Counted from the first letter of the stretch, positions 1 to 6,036 are shown. The stretch: DNA of 9,985 nucleotides from an uncultured Curtobacterium sp. (GCA_913774725.1 CAJYIG010000214.1:1-9985), one strand, 5' to 3'. Translations and numbers: made by a program. The notes: generated by a model from the sequence alone, not told the origin.

Positions 1-20
1 CAGACTGTCGCTTCCGCGTT

Positions 21-44
21 GCGGTCGGGCTCTCGAACGACCGC
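21..44 (-). terminator. Candidate hairpin terminator after the P-loop kinase gene
   Basis: A perfect 7-bp inverted repeat (GCGGTCG at 21-27, CGACCGC at 38-44) with a 10-nt loop begins 7 bases past the stop codon of the minus-strand kinase gene. No T-run follows, which is common for actinobacterial terminators, so this is an inference from position and pairing. The remaining bases 1-20 show no gene. Confidence 0.4.
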
Positions 45-51
45 GGGCAGC

Positions 52-600
52 TCAGACGAAGTGGTCGGCGATCTCCTGCACGAGCGCCCCGACGTCGTAC
101 GGTCGGCCGGTGTCGACCCGCACGACCGGCACCCCGGGCAACCCGATCGGCGCCGCCTCGTCGCCGTGCTCGTCCCAGAAGGCCAGGATCTCCGCCAGGT
201 CCCCGTGCACCTCGTGCCGGACGGGCAGCGTGCCGGGCTCGTACCGGTCGCGCAGCCGGTCCGCGGCGGTGACCCGGTCGACCTGGCAGAACACCTCGAC
301 GGCACGCGGCGACCCGGCGGAGGCGAGTCCGGCCTCCAGGCGGTCGCGGTCACGGGACGGCAGCCAGACGGCGTCGAGGACGACACCGTTCTCGACGGCC
401 CGCGCCATCGACCACATCGTGTCCATCGCGATGCCGCCGAGCTCGCGCGAGCCGATCATCGGGCCGACCACGTCGGCCAGCGGCTCCTTGATGCGGTCCT
501 TCGACAGGAAGGGGCAGCCGAGCACCTCGGCCAGGGCCGCGCCCACCGTGCTCTTGCCCGAACCGGGCATCCCGTTGACGATGATCGCGACCTGAGCCAT
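52..600 (-). CDS. Small P-loop NTPase / AAA-type kinase of unknown substrate
   Basis: The 182-aa protein is a soluble P-loop kinase. A Walker A motif GMPGSGKST lies at residues 10-18, right after a hydrophobic first strand (VAIIVN). A DR pair at 35-36 (LSKDRIKE) and a Walker-B-like VVLDAVW (D76) follow. An Arg-rich stretch at about 115-128 (RLRDRY...PVRH) could be the lid. This layout fits the stand-alone AAA_33 / zeta-toxin-like / small-molecule kinase group, whose substrates vary, so no specific reaction can be given. The ATG at 600 has an AGGA 7-8 nt upstream. It starts 22 bp after phoU on the same strand, so the two are probably co-transcribed and may share phosphate control. There is no antitoxin-like partner next to it, which argues against a toxin role. 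The P-loop fold is certain; the substrate is unknown. Confidence 0.85.
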   Translation of the reverse strand: MAQVAIIVNGMPGSGKSTVGAALAEVLGCPFLSKDRIKEPLADVVGPMIGSRELGGIAMDTMWSMARAVENGVVLDAVWLPSRDRDRLEAGLASAGSPRAVEVFCQVDRVTAADRLRDRYEPGTLPVRHEVHGDLAEILAFWDEHGDEAAPIGLPGVPVVRVDTGRPYDVGALVQEIADHFV

Positions 601-622
601 GCCACGATCCTGGCAGAACCCG

Positions 623-1294
623 TCAGGCGGGGGAGGTCGTCACCGACGCGGCGCCGGTCCAGTCGCCCGTCGCCAGGTACTCGACCTTCTTGGCGATCGA
701 CACCGCGTGGTCGGCGAAGCGCTCGTGGTAGCGCGAGGCGAGGGTCGCGTCGACCGTGTCGATCGGGTTGCCCTTCCACGTCTCGCCGAGCACGAAGTCG
801 AAGACGCTCGCGTGCAGCTCGTCGACGGCGTCGTCCTCGTCGCGGATCTCCGCGGCCAGGGCGATGTCCTCGGTGGCGAGCAGGCGCGTGAGCTTCTGCG
901 CCATCTGGACGTCGTGCGCGCCCATCTGCTTGAAGGTGCCGCGCAGGCCCTTCGGCACGACCTTCTCGGGGAAGCGCTGCCGGGCGAGCTGGGCGATGTG
1001 CTCAGCCATGTCGCCCATGCGCTCGAGCGACGAGCTCACGCGCAGCGCGGTCACGACGACGCGGAGGTCACGGGCGACGGGGGCCTGCCGGGCGAGGATG
1101 TCGATGGCGATCTCGTCGAGGCTGTTCGCGGCCTGGTCGATCTTGGCGTCGTCGGCGATCACCTCCTCGGCGAGGGCGACGTCGGACTCGCTGAACGCCT
1201 GCGTCGCACGGGTGATGGCGGACTCGACGAGCCCGGCGATCTCGGTCAGACGCTCCTGGACGTCCTGGAGCTCCTGCTGGAAGACTTCGCGCAT
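623..1294 (-). CDS. phoU: Phosphate transport system regulatory protein PhoU
   Basis: PhoU links the PstSCAB phosphate transporter to the sensor kinase and keeps the Pho regulon off when phosphate is plentiful. The 223-aa length is normal for the family. The all-helical protein carries both copies of the metal-binding PhoU signature: ERMGDMAEHI at residues 91-100 and RYHERFADHAVSIAKKVEYL at 188-207. The ATG at 1294 is preceded by an AGAGAGG ribosome binding site about 10 nt upstream and gives the usual MREVFQQEL start. It is divergent from the senX3/regX3-like pair, an arrangement known from Streptomyces phoU-phoRP, and is followed by a P-loop kinase gene 22 bp downstream. A repeat array at 1338-1370 reads toward this gene. 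In actinobacteria, phosphate transport and kinase control can split between several PhoU paralogues; this copy is the one tied to the kinase operon. Confidence 0.96.
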   Translation of the reverse strand: MREVFQQELQDVQERLTEIAGLVESAITRATQAFSESDVALAEEVIADDAKIDQAANSLDEIAIDILARQAPVARDLRVVVTALRVSSSLERMGDMAEHIAQLARQRFPEKVVPKGLRGTFKQMGAHDVQMAQKLTRLLATEDIALAAEIRDEDDAVDELHASVFDFVLGETWKGNPIDTVDATLASRYHERFADHAVSIAKKVEYLATGDWTGAASVTTSPA

Positions 1295-1337
1295 GGGGGA
1301 TGTGCCTCTCTGATGCGTACCGGACGAGTGTCGTCAG

Positions 1338-1370
1338 CCCAGGTGAACGAACGGTGACCTGCGGCTGAAC
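1338..1370 (-). promoter_or_regulatory. PHO-box-like operator: three contiguous 11-bp direct repeats
   Basis: Read on the minus strand, three 11-mers lie end to end: GTTCAGCCGCA (1370-1360), GGTCACCGTTC (1359-1349) and GTTCACCTGGG (1348-1338). All three begin G(T/G)TCA, the core of the 11-nt direct-repeat unit bound by PhoP-family regulators in Streptomyces. The array sits between phoU and the sensor kinase gene. A possible phoU -10 (GACACT, minus strand 1332-1327) would place the last two repeats over the -35 region, the usual place for activation. The phase and cores are seen in the sequence; binding by the window's own regulator is inferred. Confidence 0.75.
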
Positions 1371-1402
1371 ACCTCTCGATCGGAGGGCGGAACTGCGCCG
1401 GA

Positions 1403-1424
1403 GCGGGGTGAACGGCGTCGGAAC
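1403..1424 (-). promoter_or_regulatory. Second, shorter PHO-box-like pair next to the senX3-like promoter
   Basis: Two contiguous 11-mers on the minus strand, GTTCCGACGCC (1424-1414) and GTTCACCCCGC (1413-1403), repeat the 11-bp spacing of the first array. Only the second has the full GTTCACC core. The pair ends 16 bp before the -10 hexamer at 1441, so it covers the -35 region of the sensor kinase promoter, where no good -35 hexamer is visible. This suggests autoregulation, but the site is weaker than the first. Confidence 0.45.
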
Positions 1425-1440
1425 CCCGCGTGACGATCCC

Positions 1441-1446
1441 TACACT
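1441..1446 (+). promoter_or_regulatory. -10 element TACACT for a leaderless senX3-like transcript
   Basis: TACACT fits the actinobacterial TANNNT -10 and ends 6 nt before the ATG at 1453, so transcription should begin at or next to the start codon. No ribosome binding site precedes this ATG, as expected for a leaderless mRNA. A recognisable -35 is missing, consistent with activator dependence on the adjacent repeats. Confidence 0.6.
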
Positions 1447-1452
1447 GGCGGC

Positions 1453-2619
1453 ATGGACAACGCGTGGCTCGTGCCACTGTCGATGCTCCTCGGCGGGGTC
1501 TTCGGCGCAGGGGTCGTGGTGCTGGTCATCACGGCGGAGCGCACGGCCCGGGCAGCCGACGTCGCGGAACGGACGCTGCCCGACGGTGTCGCCGCGGTCA
1601 TCGCCACGATGCACAACCCGGCCGTGGTCGTCGACCCGTCGAACACGGTCGTCGCCGCGTCACCGCAGGCACTGACGGTGGGGCTCGTCGTGCGTCGGAA
1701 GCTCGTGCACGCCGAGCTCGTCGACCTCGTGGACCGGGTGCGCAGGAGCGGGGAGATGGGCTCCGAGGACCTCGAGCTGCCCCGCGGGCGCAGCGGGGAG
1801 GTGGTCGGCTACCTGAGCTTCCGGGCGGCCCAGCTCGGCAACCGCTACGTGCTCGTCACCGCGGACGACCTGACCGAGAGTCGCCGCATCGACGAGGTCC
1901 GGCGCGACTTCGTGGCGAACATCTCGCACGAGCTGAAGACCCCCATCGGGGCGATCGGCCTCCTCGCCGAGACCCTGGTGGTCGCGGCCGACGACCCCGA
2001 CCACGTGAAGAAGTTCGCCGGCCAGCTCATCACCGAGTCGGAGCGCCTCGGGGCCCTGACGAAGGACATCATCGAGCTCTCCCGACTGCAGTCCGTCGAC
2101 ACGCTCGAGAGCAGCGAGGAGACCTCCGTCGACAAGATCGTGCAGGCCGCCGTCGACGCGAACGAGGTCGTCGCCCGCGCCCGCGAGATCGAGATCGTCC
2201 GGGCGAAGCGGTCGAAGCTGCGGGTCATGGGTGACCCCGGGCTGCTGCAGGTCGCGGTGTCGAACCTCATCGCGAACGCCGTCAAGTACTCCCCGGACCA
2301 CACCCGCGTCGGCGTCGGCGTCCGGTCCACCAAGGGCTTCGTCGAGATCGCGGTCACCGACCAGGGCGTCGGCATCCCGGAGGCCGACCTCGACCGCGTG
2401 TTCGAGCGCTTCTACCGCGTCGACCCCGCGCGGTCCCGGGCCACCGGCGGCACCGGCCTCGGTCTCGCCATCGTCAAGCACGTCGTCGGCAACCACGGCG
2501 GCGACGTCCGCGTCTGGTCGCAGCCCGGCAAGGGCTCGACCTTCACGATCCGCCTGCCCGAGGCGGATCCCGAACTCACCACCGCACTCGAAGAGCAACT
2601 GGAAGAGCAGCCATCGTGA
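1453..2619 (+). CDS. senX3: Sensor histidine kinase, SenX3/PhoR type
   Basis: This 388-aa kinase is the probable phosphate-starvation sensor of the divergon; it autophosphorylates and passes phosphate to the regulator encoded next. One hydrophobic segment at about residues 5-28 anchors it in the membrane. There is no sizeable extracellular domain, so the signal is likely received in the membrane or from PhoU/Pst. A PAS-like region (about 41-145) follows. The catalytic core is complete: H-box SHELKTP with His159, N-box NLIANAVKYS (271-280), G1 DQGVGIP (303-309), F-box FERFYRVD (317-324) and G2 GGTGLGLAI (332-340). The ATG at 1453 is chosen because the -10 at 1441 would make the mRNA start there; the upstream in-frame GTG at 1408 lies inside operator DNA. 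The C-terminus overlaps the regulator gene by 4 bp. The Streptomyces name phoR would be equally fair. Confidence 0.93.
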   Translation: MDNAWLVPLSMLLGGVFGAGVVVLVITAERTARAADVAERTLPDGVAAVIATMHNPAVVVDPSNTVVAASPQALTVGLVVRRKLVHAELVDLVDRVRRSGEMGSEDLELPRGRSGEVVGYLSFRAAQLGNRYVLVTADDLTESRRIDEVRRDFVANISHELKTPIGAIGLLAETLVVAADDPDHVKKFAGQLITESERLGALTKDIIELSRLQSVDTLESSEETSVDKIVQAAVDANEVVARAREIEIVRAKRSKLRVMGDPGLLQVAVSNLIANAVKYSPDHTRVGVGVRSTKGFVEIAVTDQGVGIPEADLDRVFERFYRVDPARSRATGGTGLGLAIVKHVVGNHGGDVRVWSQPGKGSTFTIRLPEADPELTTALEEQLEEQPS

Positions 2620-3296
2620 CCAAGATCCTCATCGTCGACGACGAGCCGGCCCTGAGCGAGCCCCTGGAGTTCCTCCTGCAGCGCGAGGGGTACGAGACCT
2701 CCGTCGCCGCGGACGGCGTGACCGCGCTGTCGAAGTTCGACGCCGAGAACCCCGACCTGATCCTGCTCGACCTCATGCTGCCCGGGCTGAGCGGCACCGA
2801 GGTGTGCCGGCAGGTCCGCACGCGGTCGAACGTGCCGATCATCATGCTCACCGCCAAGGACTCCGAGGTGGACATCGTCGTCGGGCTCGAGCTCGGCGCC
2901 GACGACTACGTGACGAAGCCGTACTCGACGCGCGAGCTGCTGGCGCGCCTGCGGGCCGTGCTGCGTCGGCGGACCGAGGACGACCCGGGTGACAGCGGCA
3001 TCCTGCAGGTCGGCGGGATCCGGATGGACGTCGAGCGGCACACGGTGTCGGTGGACGGGTCCGAGACGCCGATGCCGCTCAAGGAGTTCGAGCTGCTCGA
3101 GCTGCTGCTCCGGAACGCCGGGCGCGTGCTCACCCGCGGGCAGCTCATCGACCGGGTGTGGGGCTCCGACTACTTCGGCGACACGAAGACGCTCGACGTG
3201 CACATCAAGCGCATCCGCTCGAAGATCGAGCGGGTGCCGAGCGCCCCGGAGATCCTGGTGACGGTGCGCGGCCTGGGGTACCGGATCGAGGGCTGA
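2616..3296 (+). CDS. regX3: OmpR-family response regulator, RegX3/PhoP type
   Basis: This 226-aa DNA-binding regulator is the partner of the preceding kinase. The receiver domain (residues 1-118) has the acidic pair D8-D9, phosphoacceptor D52 (LLDLMLPG), T79 and K101 (VTKPYS). A winged-helix DNA-binding domain of OmpR type fills 128-224, with the typical VWGSDYFGDTKTLDVHIKRI segment and a C-terminal RGLGYRIE hairpin. It starts at GTG 2616, so that the GTGA sequence holds both its start and the kinase stop, a sign of translational coupling. Members of this group (RegX3 of mycobacteria, PhoP of Streptomyces) bind GTTCACC-like direct repeats and control phosphate uptake genes, and such repeats occur at 1338-1370 and 1403-1424 in this window. 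Strong hairpins follow the stop codon. Confidence 0.94.
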   Translation: MTKILIVDDEPALSEPLEFLLQREGYETSVAADGVTALSKFDAENPDLILLDLMLPGLSGTEVCRQVRTRSNVPIIMLTAKDSEVDIVVGLELGADDYVTKPYSTRELLARLRAVLRRRTEDDPGDSGILQVGGIRMDVERHTVSVDGSETPMPLKEFELLELLLRNAGRVLTRGQLIDRVWGSDYFGDTKTLDVHIKRIRSKIERVPSAPEILVTVRGLGYRIEG

Positions 3297-3363
3297 GCCC
3301 GCGCCCCGTCGCCGCCGTCCGCGGCACGCTGGCCGTCCGCTGCCGGACGTCCACTGCTGACGG

Positions 3364-3424
3364 GCGACGCACTGGAGGCCCGGTGCCGGTTCCGGGAACC
3401 GCCACCGGGCCTCCGGTGCGTTGC
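3364..3424 (+). terminator. Very strong hairpin terminator after regX3
   Basis: A 22-bp stem (3364-3385 with 3403-3424) is followed, past one C-C mismatch, by a second 6-bp stem (3387-3392 with 3396-3401) closed by the CGG triloop. The only irregular outer pairs are G3366-T3422 and T3373-G3415; these are G-U wobbles in plus-strand RNA but A-C mismatches in minus-strand RNA, so the structure is best formed by the regX3 transcript. A smaller hairpin, CGTCCG-CTGC-CGGACG at 3334-3349, precedes it. No T-run follows. The 178-bp gap 3297-3474 otherwise holds no gene. Confidence 0.7.
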
Positions 3425-3435
3425 GTCACGTTCGT

Positions 3436-3452
3436 CGCGCCGGTCCGGCGCG
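3436..3452 (-). terminator. Compact GC hairpin, candidate terminator for the lipoprotein gene
   Basis: CGCGCCGG at 3436-3443 and CCGGCGCG at 3445-3452 are a perfect 8-bp inverted repeat around a single T. In RNA this would fold as a 6-bp stem with a 5-nt loop. It lies 22 bp past the lipoprotein stop codon on the minus strand, between that gene and the larger hairpin that probably serves regX3. Confidence 0.45.
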
Positions 3453-3474
3453 CAGCGATCAGACGGTGTCGCTG

Positions 3475-4146
3475 TCAGTTGGTGCCGCTGTCGCCCTCGG
3501 ACGAGTCGGTCTGCGAGTCACCCGACTGCGTGCCCGGGGCGGTCGCGTCGCCGGTCGGCTCGGAGCCGCTCTCCGACGGGGAGGTCGACCGCATCGACGG
3601 CGTGGCCGACGGCGAGGTCGAGGGGGCGAGCGTCTGGTACTCCTCGAGCGCGCTGGTCAGCACCGGCACGCTGGCCGAGACGCCCTCGGCGCCGGAGTAC
3701 GAGAAGTACGTCTTGACGAGCGAACCCGGGACCACGTCGGAGGCGTCGAACAGGACGGCCTGCGAGTCGGCGACCTTCGAGCCCTGCCCGTCGGTGCCCT
3801 CCTCCGAGCCCGCCTCGGAGGTCTGGGATGCGTTCGGGGTGTTCGCGCCGAGGTCGGCGCGGCTGTTGCCCGGGACGACGACGGTCTGCGTGTCGCCGCC
3901 GACCTCGATCGAGAGGGTGATCTCCTTCGACCCGGTGTTGACGATCGTGCCGACGAAGCGGGCGTCGTCCTCCTGGTCGCTGATGAACAGCGCGTTGCGG
4001 ATGTCGATCGAGCCGGTGCTCACGTTCACGCCGTCGGTGATCTGCTTGATCTCCGTGGTGTGCGCGGGCGACATGAACTCGCAGCCGGTGGCGCCGAGCG
4101 CGATGGTTGCCGCAACGGCGACGGACACGAGTACCCGAGCTCGCAA
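3475..4146 (-). CDS. LpqE-like lipoprotein (TTG start)
   Basis: A secreted, lipid-anchored protein of unknown function. From TTG 4146 it is 223 aa: MRAR, a hydrophobic core (VLVSVAVAATIALGA) and the lipobox-like ATGC with Cys22 as lipidation site. GGAGG lies 6 nt before the TTG. An open frame runs upstream to an ATG at 4287, but that would add 47 non-signal residues, overlap the carD start and cross the predicted -10. The mature part has a beta-rich domain (about 33-100 and 128-170), resembling extracytoplasmic PCuAC-like folds, interrupted by a Ser/Gly/Glu-rich loop (102-125). It ends in a Ser/Thr/Pro/Asp tail (172-223), probably a disordered wall-spanning linker. Its position, divergent from carD, matches lpqE (Rv3584) of M. 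tuberculosis, which supports the family name. A copper role is not shown: no His/Met copper motif is visible. Confidence 0.85.
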   Translation of the reverse strand: MRARVLVSVAVAATIALGATGCEFMSPAHTTEIKQITDGVNVSTGSIDIRNALFISDQEDDARFVGTIVNTGSKEITLSIEVGGDTQTVVVPGNSRADLGANTPNASQTSEAGSEEGTDGQGSKVADSQAVLFDASDVVPGSLVKTYFSYSGAEGVSASVPVLTSALEEYQTLAPSTSPSATPSMRSTSPSESGSEPTGDATAPGTQSGDSQTDSSEGDSGTN

Positions 4147-4192
4147 GAGATTCCTCCGGAAGATCACGATGTGGACCAGGCGGTCCGCGTCC

Positions 4193-4198
4193 ATCCTA
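4193..4198 (-). promoter_or_regulatory. -10 element TAGGAT for the lipoprotein gene
   Basis: On the minus strand TAGGAT (4198-4193) fits TANNNT and would start transcription near 4186, giving a leader of about 40 nt that contains the GGAGG site before the TTG start. No clear -35 is seen at the expected distance. The alternative start ATG at 4194 lies inside this hexamer, which argues against it. Confidence 0.45.
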
Positions 4199-4252
4199 CC
4201 GATCGTCTGGGGTGCGGGCCGCCCAGGCCCCTTACCCGAAACGCCCTTGTGG

Positions 4253-4258
4253 TAAACT
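4253..4258 (+). promoter_or_regulatory. -10 element TAAACT for carD
   Basis: TAAACT, within GTGGTAAACTGG, fits the -10 consensus well and stands out in GC-rich DNA. A start near 4265 would give a leader of about 21 nt containing the GGAG ribosome binding site at 4274-4277, 8 nt before the ATG at 4286. A weak TTACCC at 4232-4237 is the only -35 candidate, with a short spacer. Confidence 0.6.
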
Positions 4259-4285
4259 GGGGGTCCTGGGAACGGAGCCTGATAC

Positions 4286-4768
4286 ATGCAATTCGAGGTC
4301 GGCGAGACCGTCGTCTACCCCCACCACGGGGCGGCAACCATCTCTGAAGTCAAGACGCGCGTCATCAAGGGCGAGGAAAAGGTCTACCTGAAGCTGCGTG
4401 TCACGCAGGGTGACCTGACGATCGAGGTGCCGGCGGACAACGTCGACCTGGTCGGCGTCCGCGACGTCATCGGCAAGGAAGGCCTCGACAAGGTCTTCGA
4501 GGTCCTGCGGGCACCCTTCACGGAAGAGCCCACCAACTGGTCGCGCCGGTACAAGGCAAACCTGGAGAAGCTGGCGTCGGGCGACGTCATCAAGGTGTCC
4601 GAGGTCGTGCGCGACCTCTGGCGCCGTGACCAGGACCGCGGGCTCTCCGCGGGCGAGAAGCGGATGCTGGCGAAGGCCCGGCAGATCCTGATCTCCGAGC
4701 TCGCCCTGGCCGAGAAGACCGACGAGGACAAGGCATCGACCGTCCTCGACGAGGTCCTCGCCTCCTAG
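4286..4768 (+). CDS. carD: CarD family transcriptional regulator
   Basis: CarD binds RNA polymerase and stabilises the open promoter complex, setting rRNA and housekeeping transcription in actinobacteria. The 160-aa length is normal. The N-terminal RNA-polymerase-interacting Tudor-like domain (about 1-60) starts with the hallmark [13 protein letters not shown]. The C-terminal helical DNA-binding domain carries [20 protein letters not shown] (81-100), including the conserved wedge residue W85 and K90, followed by [10 protein letters not shown] and [17 protein letters not shown]. Residue 25 is Arg as in M. tuberculosis. Residue 47 is Glu (GAG at 4424-4426), where M. tuberculosis CarD has, as I recall it, the Arg that contacts the beta subunit. 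A -10 (4253) and ribosome binding site precede it. It heads the run to ispDF, cysS and rlmB, the order also known in mycobacteria. Confidence 0.97.
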   Translation: MQFEVGETVVYPHHGAATISEVKTRVIKGEEKVYLKLRVTQGDLTIEVPADNVDLVGVRDVIGKEGLDKVFEVLRAPFTEEPTNWSRRYKANLEKLASGDVIKVSEVVRDLWRRDQDRGLSAGEKRMLAKARQILISELALAEKTDEDKASTVLDEVLAS

Positions 4769-4789
4769 CGCGAACCGCAGCTGGACCAC

Positions 4790-4842
4790 ACGACGACGAC
4801 CGTCCTGCTCCCCGACCGGGTGAGCAGGGCGGTCGTCGTCGT
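4790..4842 (+). terminator. 21-bp inverted repeat spanning the carD-ispDF junction and the ispDF start
   Basis: Bases 4790-4810 pair with 4822-4842 over 21 bp with a single T4803-G4829 wobble, around an 11-nt loop. It lies 21 bp after the carD stop, like a terminator, but the right arm is also ispDF codons 1-8 and the GTG start (4820-4822) sits at the 3' edge of the loop. It may end or attenuate the carD transcript, hide the ispDF start, or both. The wobble is G-U in plus-strand RNA, favouring action on this strand. No ribosome binding site and no TANNNT hexamer is seen in 4769-4819. Confidence 0.6.
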
Positions 4843-5989
4843 CGCGGCGGGTTCGGGCACACGGCTCGGCATCGGTGACGCGAAGGCGTTCGTGCCCGTC
4901 GCCGGGGAGGCGATGCTCACGCGTGCGGTGCGCACCGTGCTCACGCTGGCCGAGCCGACCGTCGTCGTGGTCGTCGCACCCGCGGCCCGGCTCGACGAGT
5001 GCCGTGCCCTGGTCGCCGCCGTCGCCGGACCCGCGGTCGACCTCACCGCCGTCGTCACGGGTGGCGCGGACCGGCACGCGTCGGTGCAGGCGGGCCTCGA
5101 CGCCCTGCCGGACGGCATCGAGTGGGTCGGCGTCCACGACGCGGCACGCTGCCTGACCCCGGCCGCCCAGTTCGACGCGGTGTTCACCCGTGCGCGGGAG
5201 ACCGGCGACGGCGTCGTCCCGGCCCTGCCCGTCACGGACACGGTCAAGCGGGTCGAGGGTGACGTCGTGGTCGAGACCGTGGACCGGTCTGCGCTCGTCG
5301 GGGTGCAGACGCCGCAGGTCTTCCCGCTCGCCCGGCTCCGGGACGCCTACGCGGTCGCCGAGCGGTCCGAGACCGACGACGCGGGGGTGTACCGGGCAGC
5401 GGGTGGCACCGTGCGGACGGTGCCGGGTGATGCGGACGCGTTCAAGATCACCACGCGGTGGGACCTGGCACGGGCCGAGGCGCTCGTCGCCACCCGCGCG
5501 GGTGCTGCCGCCACGGTACCCGCCGTCCGGGTGGGGCTCGGCGTCGACGTGCACGCCTTCGACCCGGCATCGCCCTGCCGGGTCGGGCTGCTCGACTTCC
5601 CCGGCGAACCCGGTCTCGCGGGGCACAGCGACGGCGACGCGGTGGCGCACGCGGTCTGTGACGCCCTGCTGTCGGCGGGCGGACTCGGGGACATCGGCGG
5701 CCGGTTCGGCACGTCCGACCCGCAGTACGCCGGTGCCGCCGGTGCCGTCTTCGTCCGCGGCGCCGTCGAGCTGCTGCGGGCTGCCGGGCTGGTGCCGACG
5801 TCGGTCACGGTGCAGGTGATCGGCAACCGCCCACGCATCGGTGCACGGCGCGACGAGATGCAGGCCGCCCTGGCCGCGGTCGTCGGCGCTCCGGTGGCCG
5901 TCTCCGGCACGACGACGGACGGCCTCGGCCTGACCGGGCGCGGCGAGGGGCTCGCGGCGATCGCGACCGCCGTCGTCCGCCCGGCCTGA
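4820..5989 (+). CDS. ispDF: Bifunctional IspD/IspF: MEP cytidylyltransferase and MEcPP synthase
   Basis: A fused enzyme for two non-consecutive steps of the MEP isoprenoid pathway: making CDP-methylerythritol from MEP and CTP (IspD), and cyclising the phosphorylated product to MEcPP with loss of CMP (IspF). The IspD part (1 to about 228) shows AAGSGTRLG (9-17) with K22, [11 protein letters not shown] (80-90), VHDAAR (105-110), QTPQVF (163-168), TDDAG (185-189) and [10 protein letters not shown] (203-212). The IspF part (about 236-389) shows GVDVHAF with metal ligands D243 and H245, [11 protein letters not shown] with H269, GDIGGRF (290-296) and [14 protein letters not shown] (364-377). A short Ala-rich linker joins them. 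GTG 4820 is the only usual start codon after the in-frame stop that is also carD's TAG, and places the first strand correctly. M. tuberculosis has separate ispD and ispF genes. The missing intermediate step, IspE, is not in the window. Confidence 0.96.
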   Translation: MSRAVVVVAAGSGTRLGIGDAKAFVPVAGEAMLTRAVRTVLTLAEPTVVVVVAPAARLDECRALVAAVAGPAVDLTAVVTGGADRHASVQAGLDALPDGIEWVGVHDAARCLTPAAQFDAVFTRARETGDGVVPALPVTDTVKRVEGDVVVETVDRSALVGVQTPQVFPLARLRDAYAVAERSETDDAGVYRAAGGTVRTVPGDADAFKITTRWDLARAEALVATRAGAAATVPAVRVGLGVDVHAFDPASPCRVGLLDFPGEPGLAGHSDGDAVAHAVCDALLSAGGLGDIGGRFGTSDPQYAGAAGAVFVRGAVELLRAAGLVPTSVTVQVIGNRPRIGARRDEMQAALAAVVGAPVAVSGTTTDGLGLTGRGEGLAAIATAVVRPA

Positions 5990-6036
5990 GCCCAGCGGCC
6001 CGCACCGGGTTCCGACGCCGGGACCGCCCGACGTCC

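Noticed and set aside
52..600. Zeta-type toxin of a toxin-antitoxin pair
   Set aside because: The P-loop resembles zeta toxins, but no small antitoxin gene is adjacent; the neighbour is phoU.
1408..1452. A longer start (GTG 1408) for the sensor kinase
   Set aside because: It would put 15 extra residues before the membrane segment and place the start in operator and promoter DNA, upstream of the predicted transcript start.
4791..4846. CGA/GTC triplet runs as a simple-sequence repeat or origin-type repeat
   Set aside because: The right-hand run encodes the conserved Val strand of IspD, and the left-hand run is explained by pairing with it; there is no longer tandem array.
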